Source: Trichoplax sp. H2
Taxonomy: Eukaryota; Placozoa; Uniplacotomia; Trichoplacea
Assembly: GCA_003344405.1 (NCBI GenBank)
Contig: NOWV01000288.1
Coordinates: forward strand, 1 to 64,000
Length of the DNA stretch: 64,000 nt
Reading direction: 5' to 3'
Both the position numbers and the translations under genes were made by a program. Positions 1 to 11,999 of this stretch are shown here, one piece after another. Below the pieces are notes generated by a model. The model was not told where the DNA came from. It did not search any database and worked only from the letters and a program-made list of their open reading frames with translations. Position 1 is the stretch's first letter; every line of letters begins with the position of its first letter.

Positions 1-195
1 ATAGTGTTTGAATTCTTCGTAGTAATGCCATTTCCTGGTCATAATTTTTTATTTGTAGTAGTAATAATCATTTAGAATTAAATTTAATTACAGTATTTAC
101 TTAAAGTGATAATGTACTGATGACTATCCTTACAAAATATGCTATAGTGTCATTGTTTTGATGAATCATGCGAAGTAACTAATCGCCTATTCTAT

Positions 196-382
196 TAAAT
201 GATAGTAAATCTCTAACTATCTCGTCTACATCATCTGTGACGCTATAATTATACCATAGTATTCGGCCGTTGGAACTGAATTATTTGGTGATATAGCTAA
301 TCTCGCCTCTTTAAGTTAGTAAGTGGCGTTCTCTGCAAGGATTGGCGTGTGTAGACTACTTTGTCACTAGTGGTGTGTGACA
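196..382. repeat. Partial copy of LTR-like repeat (3' part)
   Basis: The stretch from about 196 to 382 matches both halves of the element inserted at 54725-55375: the motif ATGATAGTAAATCTCT near 200-216, and the run from 247 to the terminal GTGTGACA at 375-382. It differs at only a few positions from the 55240-55375 piece. It also supplies the sequence (about 229-246) hidden by the N gap in that element. The 5' part is missing or too diverged to recognise, and no target duplication is visible. It is most likely a truncated solo LTR. Confidence 0.75.
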
Positions 383-461
383 TCAATATAACTTTAGAAG
401 AATAGTTTTAATTTGTGTGCACCAGGAGTTTGTGACAAGACCATAAAAGGCTAGTGCCTGA

Positions 462-660
462 ATACTACTTTTTAGTTAGTTAGTCGGTTAATTAGTCGAT
501 TAGTTAGTCAAATAATTTGTCAATTGCTATTGAATTGCCAAGACTATAATCTTCATTATCAAGATTTCTACAGCAATAAATAGTAGTAATTCTCTGAATA
601 CCTCGTCTATACTATCAGTGAGGCCTTTAACTATCCTTTAGTATTTGGTCACTGGAACTG
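462..660. repeat. Diverged second copy of the LTR-like repeat
   Basis: From TTTTTAGTTAGTTAGTCGG near 470 through the AAGACTATAATCTT block near 540 and the TATTTGGTCACTGGAACTG block near 640, the order of motifs follows the element at 54725-55375. It is much more diverged than the copy at 196-382, so it is an older insertion. The two copies are in the same orientation about 80 bases apart. Confidence 0.55.
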
Positions 661-1034
661 ATCTAATAAAAAATAATGAATAATTTCACATAATGTCCGA
701 TTCAGATATCATTATTGAATCATACTTTAACACTATCCAAGGAATTTAGTAGAGAAACCATTGAATGAATGAAGAGAAATTGCTTGCTTTATTTAATAAC
801 ATTCTGCATTAGTATGTTATATTGATGCAGTATACGACTTTACAACTATTTTAAGATATAATAAAATCAATTAGAACTTCAACAGTTACGAGTGCTTATA
901 GCTTTGATAGAATATTTTGCTTTCTAGGTAACGAAGATCAGACATGAAGCTGCATTACTGCCTTCATATTATGTCAGTATTAAAAACTAAGGCAGAAACC
1001 ATCAGCTTTTGTAGTTTCTAAAAGTATGTAAGTA

Positions 1035-4000
1035 TTAATAAGGAGGAGGTAATCCAGATGGAGATTTTTCGTTACTCGTATCGGTTGGTTGAGGGTTCAT
1101 CATTGGTGGCGGCTGCAAAGGGGCTCCAGCTGGCATATTTGGATTAGCTATGATTGGTGGTTGTTGTATGGGTTGATTTACTTGATACGTTACTGTTAAG
1201 TAAAGGTTTTTTCATTAATTAAGTTGAATCTATTGATGCATTAGGAAATTACGTTCGTATAATAATTAATATTCAAATATTTGCCGTTTACTAAGCCATG
1301 TATGAATTGATCTGACTCTTTTGATTAATTATTTATAGCACGAAGGGATATCATTTTGAATGTTAATATGCATCATGAGAGTTTTATTAGTAGCTACAAC
1401 ATTACATCATGTATAGATAACATGAAGCACTGTGAAATAATTTAAAGTCTATTAAACTAAATTTGCCTTTATAAATACATCCATACAATATTGAAATTTG
1501 TTTCGATTTAAATCGATATATTCGTCTGGAAGAAAATAAGATCTTGATAAATCGATATACTGACCTGGTTGAGTTCCGGTAAAGTTGGAGTACTGGCCTT
1601 GACTAAATTGACCCTAAATAAATTATATTTTTTAGATATAAGTAGCCGAATGAGCTTAGTAGGTTATATCTTGCATAATTAATTTAATGAATTGAAGTCT
1701 GAGCTGCAAATATTAGTAGTAGCACTTATCGCTGTTATTTGATTATATAGTCAAACGTCCTGTATCACGCACTGAACAAATTTAAAAATATGTGCCATGA
1801 AACCGAAAGATTGGCTGGTTCACACGAAATGAATTAGTGATAAACTGAAATTATAGCATTTAAAATATCTCTAGAATAGATTTTCGATGATAATGATTTT
1901 GGTAGCACTTTTATTTATTAGACGGTAAATTTTTATAATAAAATATATAGGTGTCAGACAGTGTCATAATTTGGATGAGTGGATGTTATTAAGAAGTAAA
2001 AGCTATGGAATTACTTACGCTTGATCTGCAGTAAATATGTTGTGATAAGATGATGATAAATGCTAAAGTCAAAGAAAGCGCAAGTAGTGAAAAGACCAGA
2101 GAAATCGCTCCAAAAAGTGCACCATAGGTAGCTAAACTTGCAATTGCTAAGCCCAAATGCGGAAACGAGAAAATAAATCCAATAATATTGAATGCATAAA
2201 AGGCATGCGTCTGTTGGTATTGATATATCAACGATGAAATATGTTAGATAAAAATGAAACATAAGACAAAAAAAAGTTAGCTAGTAAGTAAATAACAGGT
2301 GCAGATATACTCTGCTTACTATGGAAATATTCGTGGGAGATTTTGTGTGGGATATACCGAGGATTCCAGCAATGAGGTACTAGAAATTATTTGAGGAATA
2401 AAAGTAAATATAACCCTACTTGAATATTACTTAGTCAAAGCAAACAATAATTTTTAATTATAATGCTGTTAAGACATTGAATGTCTAATCAGACTCACTA
2501 GACTATGTTTTTGAGAAGTGACGTATTCATGCAATATAAATCATAAGTATTGTTACGAAATAGAAATTTAGCGATCCGTTTAATATGCTCAACCATTAGC
2601 TCTAATTCATAAAAGCTTCTGCTTGTTTAATGACTAAATGTAGATATATATTTTTGTTTTAAAATTGTAATTTTGAAGATTAGAGTTAAATAACGCCGCT
2701 AATAGAATCCCTTCTTATTTTATGCTGTTCATCGTTAACCTGATTATCTCTTTCATTGATGTGATAAAATATTTACTAGTATTCGTGGTATTTCGTTATA
2801 TAATGTTGGAAGCGTTGTTTACTACTTATAACATTACTAATATCTATGCATACTGATTTCAGTATTCAATCTCTATAGAGCTCTTCCAGCTGTACTACAA
2901 GAAAGTCATGTAAGAGAAAATTCTTGGCAGTACTACTTTAATGAGTGTGAGCGCTGTATAGTTACGATGATAAATGTGTTATGTCACCTTTATTTATTAT
3001 CAAGTGCATAATGTAAAATGAAGTGATTGAATTATTATGAACTGAATGAAATTGCAATTTCTAAACTTTATTATAACGGATTAATTAATAAATGGCTCCT
3101 TAAATATTGCTATCATATACTACTATTTTACGTAAATTACATATGACTTACATTACACTTTATTCGATGGTAGCGGTTTCTCTTTAAATTCATGAAGGTA
3201 CTACGTTGCCTAAATTATTGAATTTTTTGAAAGTATTGTTGCTCTCAGTGTTTCAGTATTATAGCTCACTGAATAAAACTGTTTTGCCGATTATAGTCCT
3301 GTGTGTCTCTTGGTCTTGTGCTTTCTAGAAGGTTAGTTCTTAGGCATTATAGTAGCAGAACTATATTCTTGCTAAATCTTACGATAGATTAAAGTAGTAA
3401 TCTGAAGAAGCAACTAAAAGAAAGCACTTCATGTCAGACTAGTCAACGTGTCAGGAGGCAGTCGGGGACAACGTGCGATGCGATATATCAATGTCCAGTA
3501 AAATAAACTCCTTTTGTACAATTAAATGCTATGACTTCACGCTAATAAGTTTGATTGTGAATTTATGATAAAGTAAAGTAAAACCCTAGCTAGTAATAGA
3601 ATTCGCAGGAATCCTTTGGACTGCAATTTTAAATAACAAAGATATGTATTGTATTTTTGAAGCAAAGATAGAAGTTTCTTAATTTAATTTTGATAAGTTG
3701 CCTGAGCTATTAAATAATTCCTGATAACGGCATATTGTAATAGTCTCGATATACGATAGTAGTTACAAACTTTGATTTACTCTTTCATCAATAACCGGAT
3801 ACAGATAGAATTGTACCCTATTATACATATCTAGATTGTAATTACGAAAACTTAATAATGAACGTATATAGTATTTATAGAATATGCTGATATTTTATGG
3901 TAGCATTCATTTGCTATAATGAAAGGTAGCAAAATATGCTAGTATGAAAAAACGTTAAAAAAATGTCAAAAAACTAAATCTTTTCTTATATTGGTATGTT

Positions 4001-4646
4001 GTAATTTAATCCAAATTTTGTTATTCAGTTCAATCCAAAGCTATTTTAGATCTTAACTATTTCATCTTCGTGATAGATAAAGTTAACTTAAGTAGTACAC
4101 TAAAGTACTATAATCAAAAGTATCTCTTTTAATGCTGGATCGAATTTAGCTTATTTCATCTGCTCATACCGTTTAGATTATTGATCATTCGAATAGATTT
4201 TATCGTTTCTCGATTAATCTTTATATGTAGTAGATATATATGAATATTATAGTATTCTGTAGGCATTTCAAACTTTTCATAGGGTAACCTTTTTGAATAT
4301 TTTTTTAATTTAATATTCAATTTCTAGTTTACAGATTAATTAGTTTGGCACCAAGACTTTTAACAAGCTCATTCTCAACATATTAAACGAACGGGTTTAT
4401 TCTTACAAATAATCCAGCCCATATGTTCACTCCAGTGATGGAAATTAAGGGAAAGTTCGAGACAATGATAATAATTATACCAAATATGAAACAGCACGAG
4501 CCAAGAATAGTTAATGTTACAGATATGCCAAAGGTAGGTCTCTGGAGACTTGGTGGTACAGTTATTGGCATAATTTGCTGTTGTGGTGTATACTGTGGTA
4601 TACCCTGCACTCTGGGTTGTTGCGATGTGTATGGGGTAGCTGCCAT
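1035..4646 (-). CDS. MS4A/CD20-like four-pass membrane protein (copy 1)
   Basis: Five exons read on the minus strand: 4646-4407, 2379-2320, 2210-2019, 1613-1565 and 1192-1035, with GT-AG borders and phases 0,0,0,1. Together they give 232 residues and keep frame. Exon 1 has a Gln/Pro-rich cytosolic start (MAATPYTSQQ) and TM1, ending in NIWAGLF. Exon 2 is 20 codons and forms TM2 (LIAGILGI). Exon 3 holds TM3 and TM4 and ends IYCRSS. Exons 4-5 encode a Pro/Gln-rich tail ending exactly in LPPPY, a PPxY motif of the type bound by WW domains. An in-frame ATG lies six codons upstream (4664), but paralogues start near MAAT. The LWAGLF...GIFGIL pattern around the exon 1-2 junction resembles the MS4A core (LWGGI..IISG). 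MS4A relatives act in membrane signalling and trafficking; the role here is unknown. Introns 1 and 3 are longer than in the other copies. Confidence 0.8.
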
Positions 4647-4699
4647 TTTGATTACAACTTCCAATCAGTTTAATCTATATATAAGAAGCAAATAGAATA

Positions 4700-7600
4700 G
4701 ATAGCATTATTCAAAGTAAAGTACTAGAATCTTAAAAGTCGATCTTGAAATAGTCTAGGTAGCATAAATTCCGCTTATAGTGTCATTGATATGAAAGAAA
4801 GTGACTGCAAATAACATTTTATTTTTAAATTGGATATTCTTATTCATTTGGATTAGAACTTACTAATGCTACAATAGTTTTTACTTCTTGGTGACTATGT
4901 GCTAGATGATATGTTGATAATCGTCAGATTTATAGAGTAATAGCAGGATTAGAAAGTTACTTTAAAAACGCTTCATATACGTATTAAGGGCAGCGTGTAA
5001 TCAGTCTACGCCTATTTATTCATCACTATTTAAATATGGTATGGTATAGTACGGAGCTTTACGGTCATTAAGTTCTTTGTTCTATTCTACGCAAATTAAG
5101 TAATGTTGACATACAGCACCGTCCTGCTACTGGTTAGAGATGACAATTGCTAATTGAAGAAACTTGAAAAAACTTTATTAAGAAACATTTTAGAGGCTGT
5201 CATTGGTCAATAATGCATTTAATAATATGGTGATGAACGAAGTAGCTAGTCCTGATAATGAATTATTAGCAATACATAACAAATGATATTCTATCCTTGA
5301 AACAGACTTTGATATGTACTTCATAGATAGAATATTGTTTGCTTCAAAAAATAAGATAACTTCGCAATCAAAATTGGAGTAAAATTTTTATACTTGCAAC
5401 CTCATTTAGACAAGATTATGGTTGATGTATGGAGGTTTGAATTTCGATCGTAGACTGTACTGCTAATGCAAACTACGAATCTGCTATAGATCCATCGTAA
5501 ACAATTAGGAAAGGCAGAACATGCATATATTTTTGAAGCCGTAATCTGTTAATTGCTTTGTTTTGGGTATTCTGCATAAGTGAATGGTAGAAAATATAAT
5601 TGTTGCTGGATATCCTTTATTGCGATTCTGGCCTACTTTTAGAATCACAGACATGATATGCAGTAGTTATAGTGCTGAATGCTAGGTAAGAGAAAAAGTT
5701 GCATTACTAGAGTTAAGACTGGAAATTGTAATAAGACTCTAGAACTATACACGATGAGGGATATTATTCATTGTGATTTTAAAGTGGCAGGTTATGATTA
5801 TATTGTCGAAAATATCGTTCTAATCGCCGAATTTTAGTGCTTGAAGATCAATTACTGGATTTTCAACCGTGCTAGAACAGTTGTAATAAGCATCCTTAAG
5901 CAGATTCTGTTTGTACTTTTTCTTTTTAAGGAAATTTTACTGTGTATGCAACCTCAGATTAGCAAAAAATACTATTTCGATAACGTGATAGCCTAGATTA
6001 TTATGGAATACAATAATTTAATAATATAATGACAGTTAAGGACATTAGCAGCTCTTTAGTATCTAATAAGGATAGTAAAGCTCGTAGCATACCTCGCTGG
6101 AGTAGTAGTAGAAAATTCCGATTTAGGAAGAGCTACTGTATAACTCATACACCTACGTGTAAAGTGATCCTATTTTAAGTATTGAATTTAGTAATTGAGG
6201 ATTTTTGACTTTAGCCATTCTATTATATTTAATCAACATAGAAATATGTACGTGAGGATAGGTCTGTATAAAGCATTCGACCCATATTTTTAATGGCTCT
6301 GCTGAGCATGCTTCCACACTTGTGGTTTGCTGATATTCATCGTAGATTCAGAAATTACGCTAACTAGCTTCGTAATACCCATTGTAAATGCATTTAGTCT
6401 ATGTTTGTAGCCTATCAGATCTAATTGACAAACATAATTTATATTAGCGATGCCTCATGATCTTGAGCTTGAGCCTGTTTTGCATAAAAGAAGTAACTCA
6501 TTCATACTCAGAGAGCTTTTTTTGCGATATCGTTCTGATTAAGTATTTTTAGCGCTGGTTAAAGATAGTAATGCTACGTTGATAGTTTATCATTCCTTCT
6601 GTGGGATGTTGGCTAATTTATTATGAATTGATCTAGAGGGCATGGATTGGTTTAATACGCTTGCATTCATAATGTAGATTTAGTATAAAAAAGCAAGGAC
6701 CTAAATTCACCAGATTAACAATGGCAATGGAGTTACTCAAAAAAATTTAATTTGAATTGTTTTATCTGATGTAACTTACATAGGTTAACGAAAAAGGAAA
6801 CCCAAATGAAGGTACAAAATTAAATTAAACTGCGTCCAATGAACTTTTTCCTCCTATCTGAAATTATGCAATTCCTTTCATAGTTAACTTGAAACGTATT
6901 AGTCATTGTAAGGTAATAATAAGGAATATATAAATAATGATGCTCATTATAGACTGAAATTAAATGTTAAAAGCGACCTTGGAGATCAGTTTTATTAGAG
7001 TTTTGTCAACACTAATAATGTAAACTTATATAACTAATTTAGAACTATTTGATGGAAAAATTATCCATTCCATATATTTCATGTAAAGAGTACAATCTTT
7101 CCCGCCTTGTACGGGTAAACGTACCATTAAAATCGGCTGTTTGAGGCTTAAAATACCCCTATATTTCATAGAGAGAAAGGTATTTTGAGAAGGAAATGCT
7201 AGAGAGATATTCTTATCACGGTCTGTTTTGCACGAAGTAACAATATATGGGATGTATATCCAGTACACATTATGTGTGAAAATAAAATCTACGTTTGGAT
7301 CTTTGATGCTTTGGAGGCAAATTCGAAATTAGGCTAAAATATTAGTAAGATTCTGTTCTGTACTGACAGCTAAATTGGTAATTTCTAATCTTTATCATGC
7401 TGAGTAGGCTAGCAGCGTAAAACTTGAAGGAAATGAGAGATTCAAATGTCTGCAATTCGTTTGCTTTGTGTAAATCAATCAATGTTAGAGGACACTATTT
7501 AAACAGGCTTTTTTACGCTGAGAGAGGGCTGCTTTGGAGCCATGAAAGGAAAGTAGGCGCAAGCAGATTGCGACTACAGCTGTTCATTTAAGGCAGTTCC

Positions 7601-8314
7601 TGGAATAAGTATAAGATTGGGTTTGATAGTAAATTTACCAGTTCATTTTTTGATACATTTAATAAGTACTTAAAATTTAAAAGTAAACTGAAACGTTGCA
7701 TTTTGCTATTACAGTTTTCCAAAGTCGTTGGACTGAATCAGCATGATAGGCTGATGATTTGTACGATAAAAGCTGCCAAACATAAACAACTTTTAATACT
7801 TGCCTAATTAATTATTAGTCTTGTATTATAGAAACATTTTGTGTATTCTCAATTATATACTGTAAAAACATAAATAGCATCAGAATTTTGTTAGTATCTT
7901 TAGCATTATCTTCATGAGCTATTTGAAAATAGCTATGAGCTTAGTTCTTAGGTATCAAACTGTATCTATAGTGACACCAGAATTCTCAAAAGCAAGCTAA
8001 TGCGATTAAACGTTTTACTTACAGATGATGAGCAGTAAACTTTGCTATGTAATAGTCACACTAGTAGTACTTCCTCACGTTACTTCACGACAGCTTACAC
8101 GATGATCTAGCATAACTACCGCATTCTACATCTGTTACTATCTAAAATTAAGTTTTCTCTTTATTAAAACCCCTTATACAGTTTCTGTAAATGGCTGCTA
8201 AGTCCGCATCCGCTGACTCTTCGAACTCTCCATCATAATAAGGCAACATGAATAAAGTACAATTTAAATTAAATATAGCTATAAGCTGAGGTATAAATTT
8301 TGGGGAATATCTTT
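4700..8314. other. Intergenic, no supported gene
   Basis: About 3.6 kb between copies 1 and 2 of the MS4A-like family. I see no exon matching either neighbour. An 80-codon minus-strand open frame at 7026-7268 has no ATG at its start and no family I recognise. It could be an exon of something unrelated or chance. Confidence 0.5.
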
Positions 8315-10129
8315 TTATTTTCTTATGTCTGGCAAAGGTTGTAGTTTATGTTTTGGTGGCTCTCCTAGCAGTGATTGCCCTTGCGGTTGCTGTTGTGGTG
8401 GCTGTTGTGGTGGCTGTTGTGGTGGCTGTTGTGGTGGCTGTGGTGCTATTTGTTGTTGCAATATTTGTTGCTGGGATATCATCTGAATGCCAGGGCTACC
8501 AACGCCCGGTGCTACTCCTGTGTTATAATAAACAACTCCAGATACAGGCATATTTATTGGTGTCATCATTACTGGTTGATGATATCCAGCAGGGTTCATG
8601 ACTTGTACTAGAAAGCAAAAAACTGAATTAGCTTGAATACTATAGATATAGATAGGTTCACTACATTTATTGTCCGTAGTTCGGTTTTGTTGGACTTATA
8701 TCGTGCTCTAATTCGCATATAAACGAAAATGAAATATTTATAATATATTTGCACACTAATGGGTTGTACGCGATATCATTGCAATATGAATTGATTATTA
8801 CTATTGCAAAGAGTTTAAAGGATTAAAACGCACCATTTTGTTGTTGTGCCGGATGAACAGTTGATTCACTTGTTAAGCAACACTGATAGAGAAAAATAAA
8901 ATCATATTCGTGATAGAGGAAAATTTTGACCAATAATTGTATAGAAGAAAGATTACAATTCGAGATATACGTTTACCGTATAAGAAATTATGATTAAATA
9001 TAGTCTTGAAGTTTGTGAGAAAGCGAAGTATCAGATATGGACTACTTACATCACCATTGCAATATATTTGGTGTGATAGAATGATAACGCCAGCCAAGGA
9101 TAGAGGAAGTGCACAAGCTGATAGAACGGTTGAAACGATAACATACCTTAAGCTATTGGAAAAGTAATGTATGTAGGCATATGAAATGCAACTGAACGTA
9201 AGCTGAAAGATTGCTGCCGCAAACGAAAGCAGGGTAAAAGCATAATAAGTATGCATCTGGAGAAGAAATAGTCAATAATAGATTATTATCAAATCGAAAT
9301 TTAATCCCACAGATTTTTTGCATAAAGAAAAAAGTATCAATGTAATCTATGACTTCATAAACTAAATACAGTAATGATACAGAAAAAATTAGATTTCCTA
9401 AAATGATTTGAAGGAGTAAATCATGATGAAGTAGAGAGTTTATCAATATATCTGACCTAGTGTCTGATTAAGCTGATGGCTAAGAGTTAACTAATATAGC
9501 TATACTGTAAATCTTACCAAATGAGGGTTAATGGTGATTTTGTATGTCAGAATCCCAAATGTGCCGGCCATAATAAACTATTAGATATAACATGTAAATC
9601 TTACTTACAGATCATTTAGAAGCTATGCACTGACTGCAGTGGCAATTGCAGTAATATTGCGTCCATTTACTAGTCTACTGAATATTTCAGATTCTGAAAT
9701 CATACTTCAGCCCGATATTGGTATAATTCTATTTTTTTATACTTAACGCAAGTCAGATTGAAAAATGTGTATTTTAATCGCAACTTGAATCGATATCCTA
9801 GTATTATATTTATTAAATAACATTATTTTGGACTATTACTTTCATGGATTTGGCTTAAAAATTCTGTTACTTACAAAGACTCCGCTAACTATGTTTATGC
9901 CAGTACTTAGGATGAAGAAACGATAATCAACAAATGCATAGCCAATACACCCCCAAGCTAAGGAAGTTATGCCGTAGACAAGCATAATAATACCTAAATA
10001 AAAAGAACCCTTTTTCATTCGTTCGGGTAATTGATATATCTTGGGAGGTGATCTAGGCTGCATTTGACGTGGTACTACTTGTTGAGGTGGTTGCTGCATA
10101 TAAGTGACAACTTGTGTAGTGTTGGCCAT
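8315..10129 (-). CDS. MS4A/CD20-like four-pass membrane protein (copy 2)
   Basis: Five exons, 10129-9875, 9577-9518, 9256-9050, 8882-8834 and 8607-8315, give 287 residues with GT-AG borders and phases 0,0,0,1. The first 55 residues are cytosolic and rich in Gln, Pro and Thr. TM1 follows (SFYLGIIMLVYGITSLAWGC), then a second short hydrophobic segment and the 20-codon exon 2 with MAGTFGILTY. Exon 3 starts MHTYYAF and carries TM3 and TM4, ending at IYCNGD. Exon 4 (CCLTSES...) and exon 5 form a long cytosolic tail. The tail has a QQPP repeat encoded by a GTGGCTGTTGTG-type microsatellite (8391-8445). It differs from the sister copies in lacking an obvious Leu/Pro-Pro-x-Tyr motif. Family assignment rests on topology and the MS4A-like core; function is unknown. 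Confidence 0.82.
8391..8445. repeat. 12-base coding minisatellite (QQPP repeat)
   Basis: Four near-perfect tandem copies of a 12-base unit, TGTTGTGGTGGC on the plus strand. On the minus strand they encode repeated Gln-Gln-Pro-Pro in exon 5 of the MS4A-like copy 2. Long plus-strand open frames over it are products of the repeat, not genes. Such a repeat is expected to vary in length between individuals. Confidence 0.85.
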
Positions 10130-11318
10130 TATTATACTTTATTTATTACTTGTGCAACAGATCCTCAAAGGCAAAAATTTGATCTAATTATTTTCATTAC
10201 ATGAAAGAAAACGTAGAAAGTTTTGTTCAGTATTAACAGAACAGCAGTATTATAAAGCTAAACAGCGTAATTAATACTAATGAAGTAAATAAAATAGCAA
10301 CAAAAATTGTAAGTTTTGATAGTTATATCGGTAGTTTATAGCGATTGAAGTAAATTTCTTTACACAGTTAACAATGCTAAAGTTTGACTTTGAAGATATT
10401 GTAAAGTTGCTTATTATAGGAAAAAAATATTTCTACTACTTATAAATTTAATAAGGAAACATATTATTAAGATTTTAGTCGTTAAATATGCCAAAATTGA
10501 TTTAAGATTACCTTTTAGAACGTTTCACGCTAATTTTATTGTTACTGTTTTCTTTCATCAAACCATCAGAAAAAATCTATAAAAAATTCGCAATAGGGAA
10601 AAATCACAAATAATAACACTACGCCGGTGTGATTGACACGGACGCTGCACAAATGCCCAACCTAGTAGGCGTTATAAGGGAATTCTTATGCTTTGTTTTA
10701 TTAAATGGGAAAAAGCGGTGTTTTAGATTGTAAGTATGCATCAAAGTAATTTATTATAATCATCAATCTCATCTCAAGTTCTAAATTATTACGTAAAACA
10801 ATATAGAAGAATAATGTTGTCATAGTAACAGCTACTAATTTGAATCAAAGTAGTAAACTAATTGTAACTTGCAGTGTTCCTTAATTGAGTTTATTAGAGG
10901 GAAAATGGAAATTTTTTAAATGTATGAATGCTGAAGTTGACCAGTTATTCAAAGATATGTCTGAGTTTTATAGCATCATTATGCTGGTGAGACGTTTGTT
11001 GCATAAGTAGCTAGTACGAATGATACGATAAAAAATCTTGTTGAAAATGGATGCTTCTGAAGCTACCAAATCATTATGATTCGAATTTAGGGGGAGTAGT
11101 TGAAAATTACGTCTAATCGAAAATTAGTGGATAATTTGTTATGAGTTTCAGCAATCTGTAGATGTAGAAAATGAAANNNNNNNNNNNNNNNNNNNNTTAA
11201 ACTTGCGAATCTAAGTATCTGCCCAGCTTCGAACTTATGTTTTCCGAAGCAATTCCAATCCACTATGCAACAGCTATAATTGACGTCGGAGACATTCCAT
11301 ATCATGATTTTAACTACC

Positions 11319-11342
11319 GTTATAACGTTATAACGGTACGCT
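11319..11342. repeat. Perfect 24-base palindrome
   Basis: TACCGTTATAAC followed by GTTATAACGGTA is a perfect inverted repeat with no spacer. The same palindrome is present in the sister copy near 18645-18668. Its conservation in both copies marks it as part of the repeated block and not a local accident. Confidence 0.8.
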
Positions 11343-11386
11343 ATAATACGCATACAGCATACTAAAATGTACAATACGGACCATGA

Positions 11387-11564
11387 ACGAATTACGTCAT
11401 TAGAACCGCACACCCAAATTTACTACATCTGCGCGTTTGTCTTCACCTAAAAAATTATGTAAATAGTGCACTTATGAATTACGTCATTAGAACCGTACAG
11501 ACAAATTTACTACATCTACGCGTGTGTCTTCACCTAAAAAATTATGTAAATAGTGCACTTATGA
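11387..11564. repeat. Tandem direct repeat, about 89 bases x 2
   Basis: The block beginning ATTACGTCATTAGAACCG and ending GTAAATAGTGCACTTATGA occurs twice in tandem here, with few differences. The otherwise nearly identical block at 18712-18794 has it once. The copy-number difference separates the two versions, whether they are alleles or two insertions. Confidence 0.8.
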
Positions 11565-11999
11565 TGGTGCCTAGAGACTCTCTAAAGGTCTCTAAAAATG
11601 GTGCCTATTTTTCAAGCTATCATTCTCATAGTGTTCCTATTATACGTGATAATGCCGTTTAAGATCGAATGATTTCACTAGCTTTCTACAGTAAGCTCAA
11701 TGACAGCTACATTATTAATCATAATGCTACCCAATTTAATTCTATGTAATGTAGGGACTGTACATTGTACAATAGGACACATGTTAAATACCATCAATTG
11801 GGCATTACTTTATCATATTTTTTTATCCTTTTATTTCATCTAAATAATGCACCCATNNNNNNNNNNNNNNNNNNNNGTGAGACGTTTGTTGCATAAGTAG
11901 CTAGTACGAATGATACGATAAAAAATCTTGTTGAAAATGGATACTTTTGAAGCTACCAAATCATTATGATTCGAATTTAGGGGGAATAGTTGAAAATTA

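Noticed and set aside
4423-4695. Plus-strand frame of 90 codons
   Set aside because: Antisense to exon 1 of MS4A-like copy 1; no independent signal.
7026-7268. 80-codon minus-strand frame as a gene
   Set aside because: Begins at GTG, has no ATG, no recognised family and no clear splice partners.
8353-8611. Two plus-strand open frames of Val/Ala- and Leu/Trp-rich repeats
   Set aside because: They are antisense readings of the QQPP-coding minisatellite in exon 5 of MS4A-like copy 2.
11087-11413. 108-codon minus-strand frame
   Set aside because: It runs through a 20-N gap and joins unrelated contigs.
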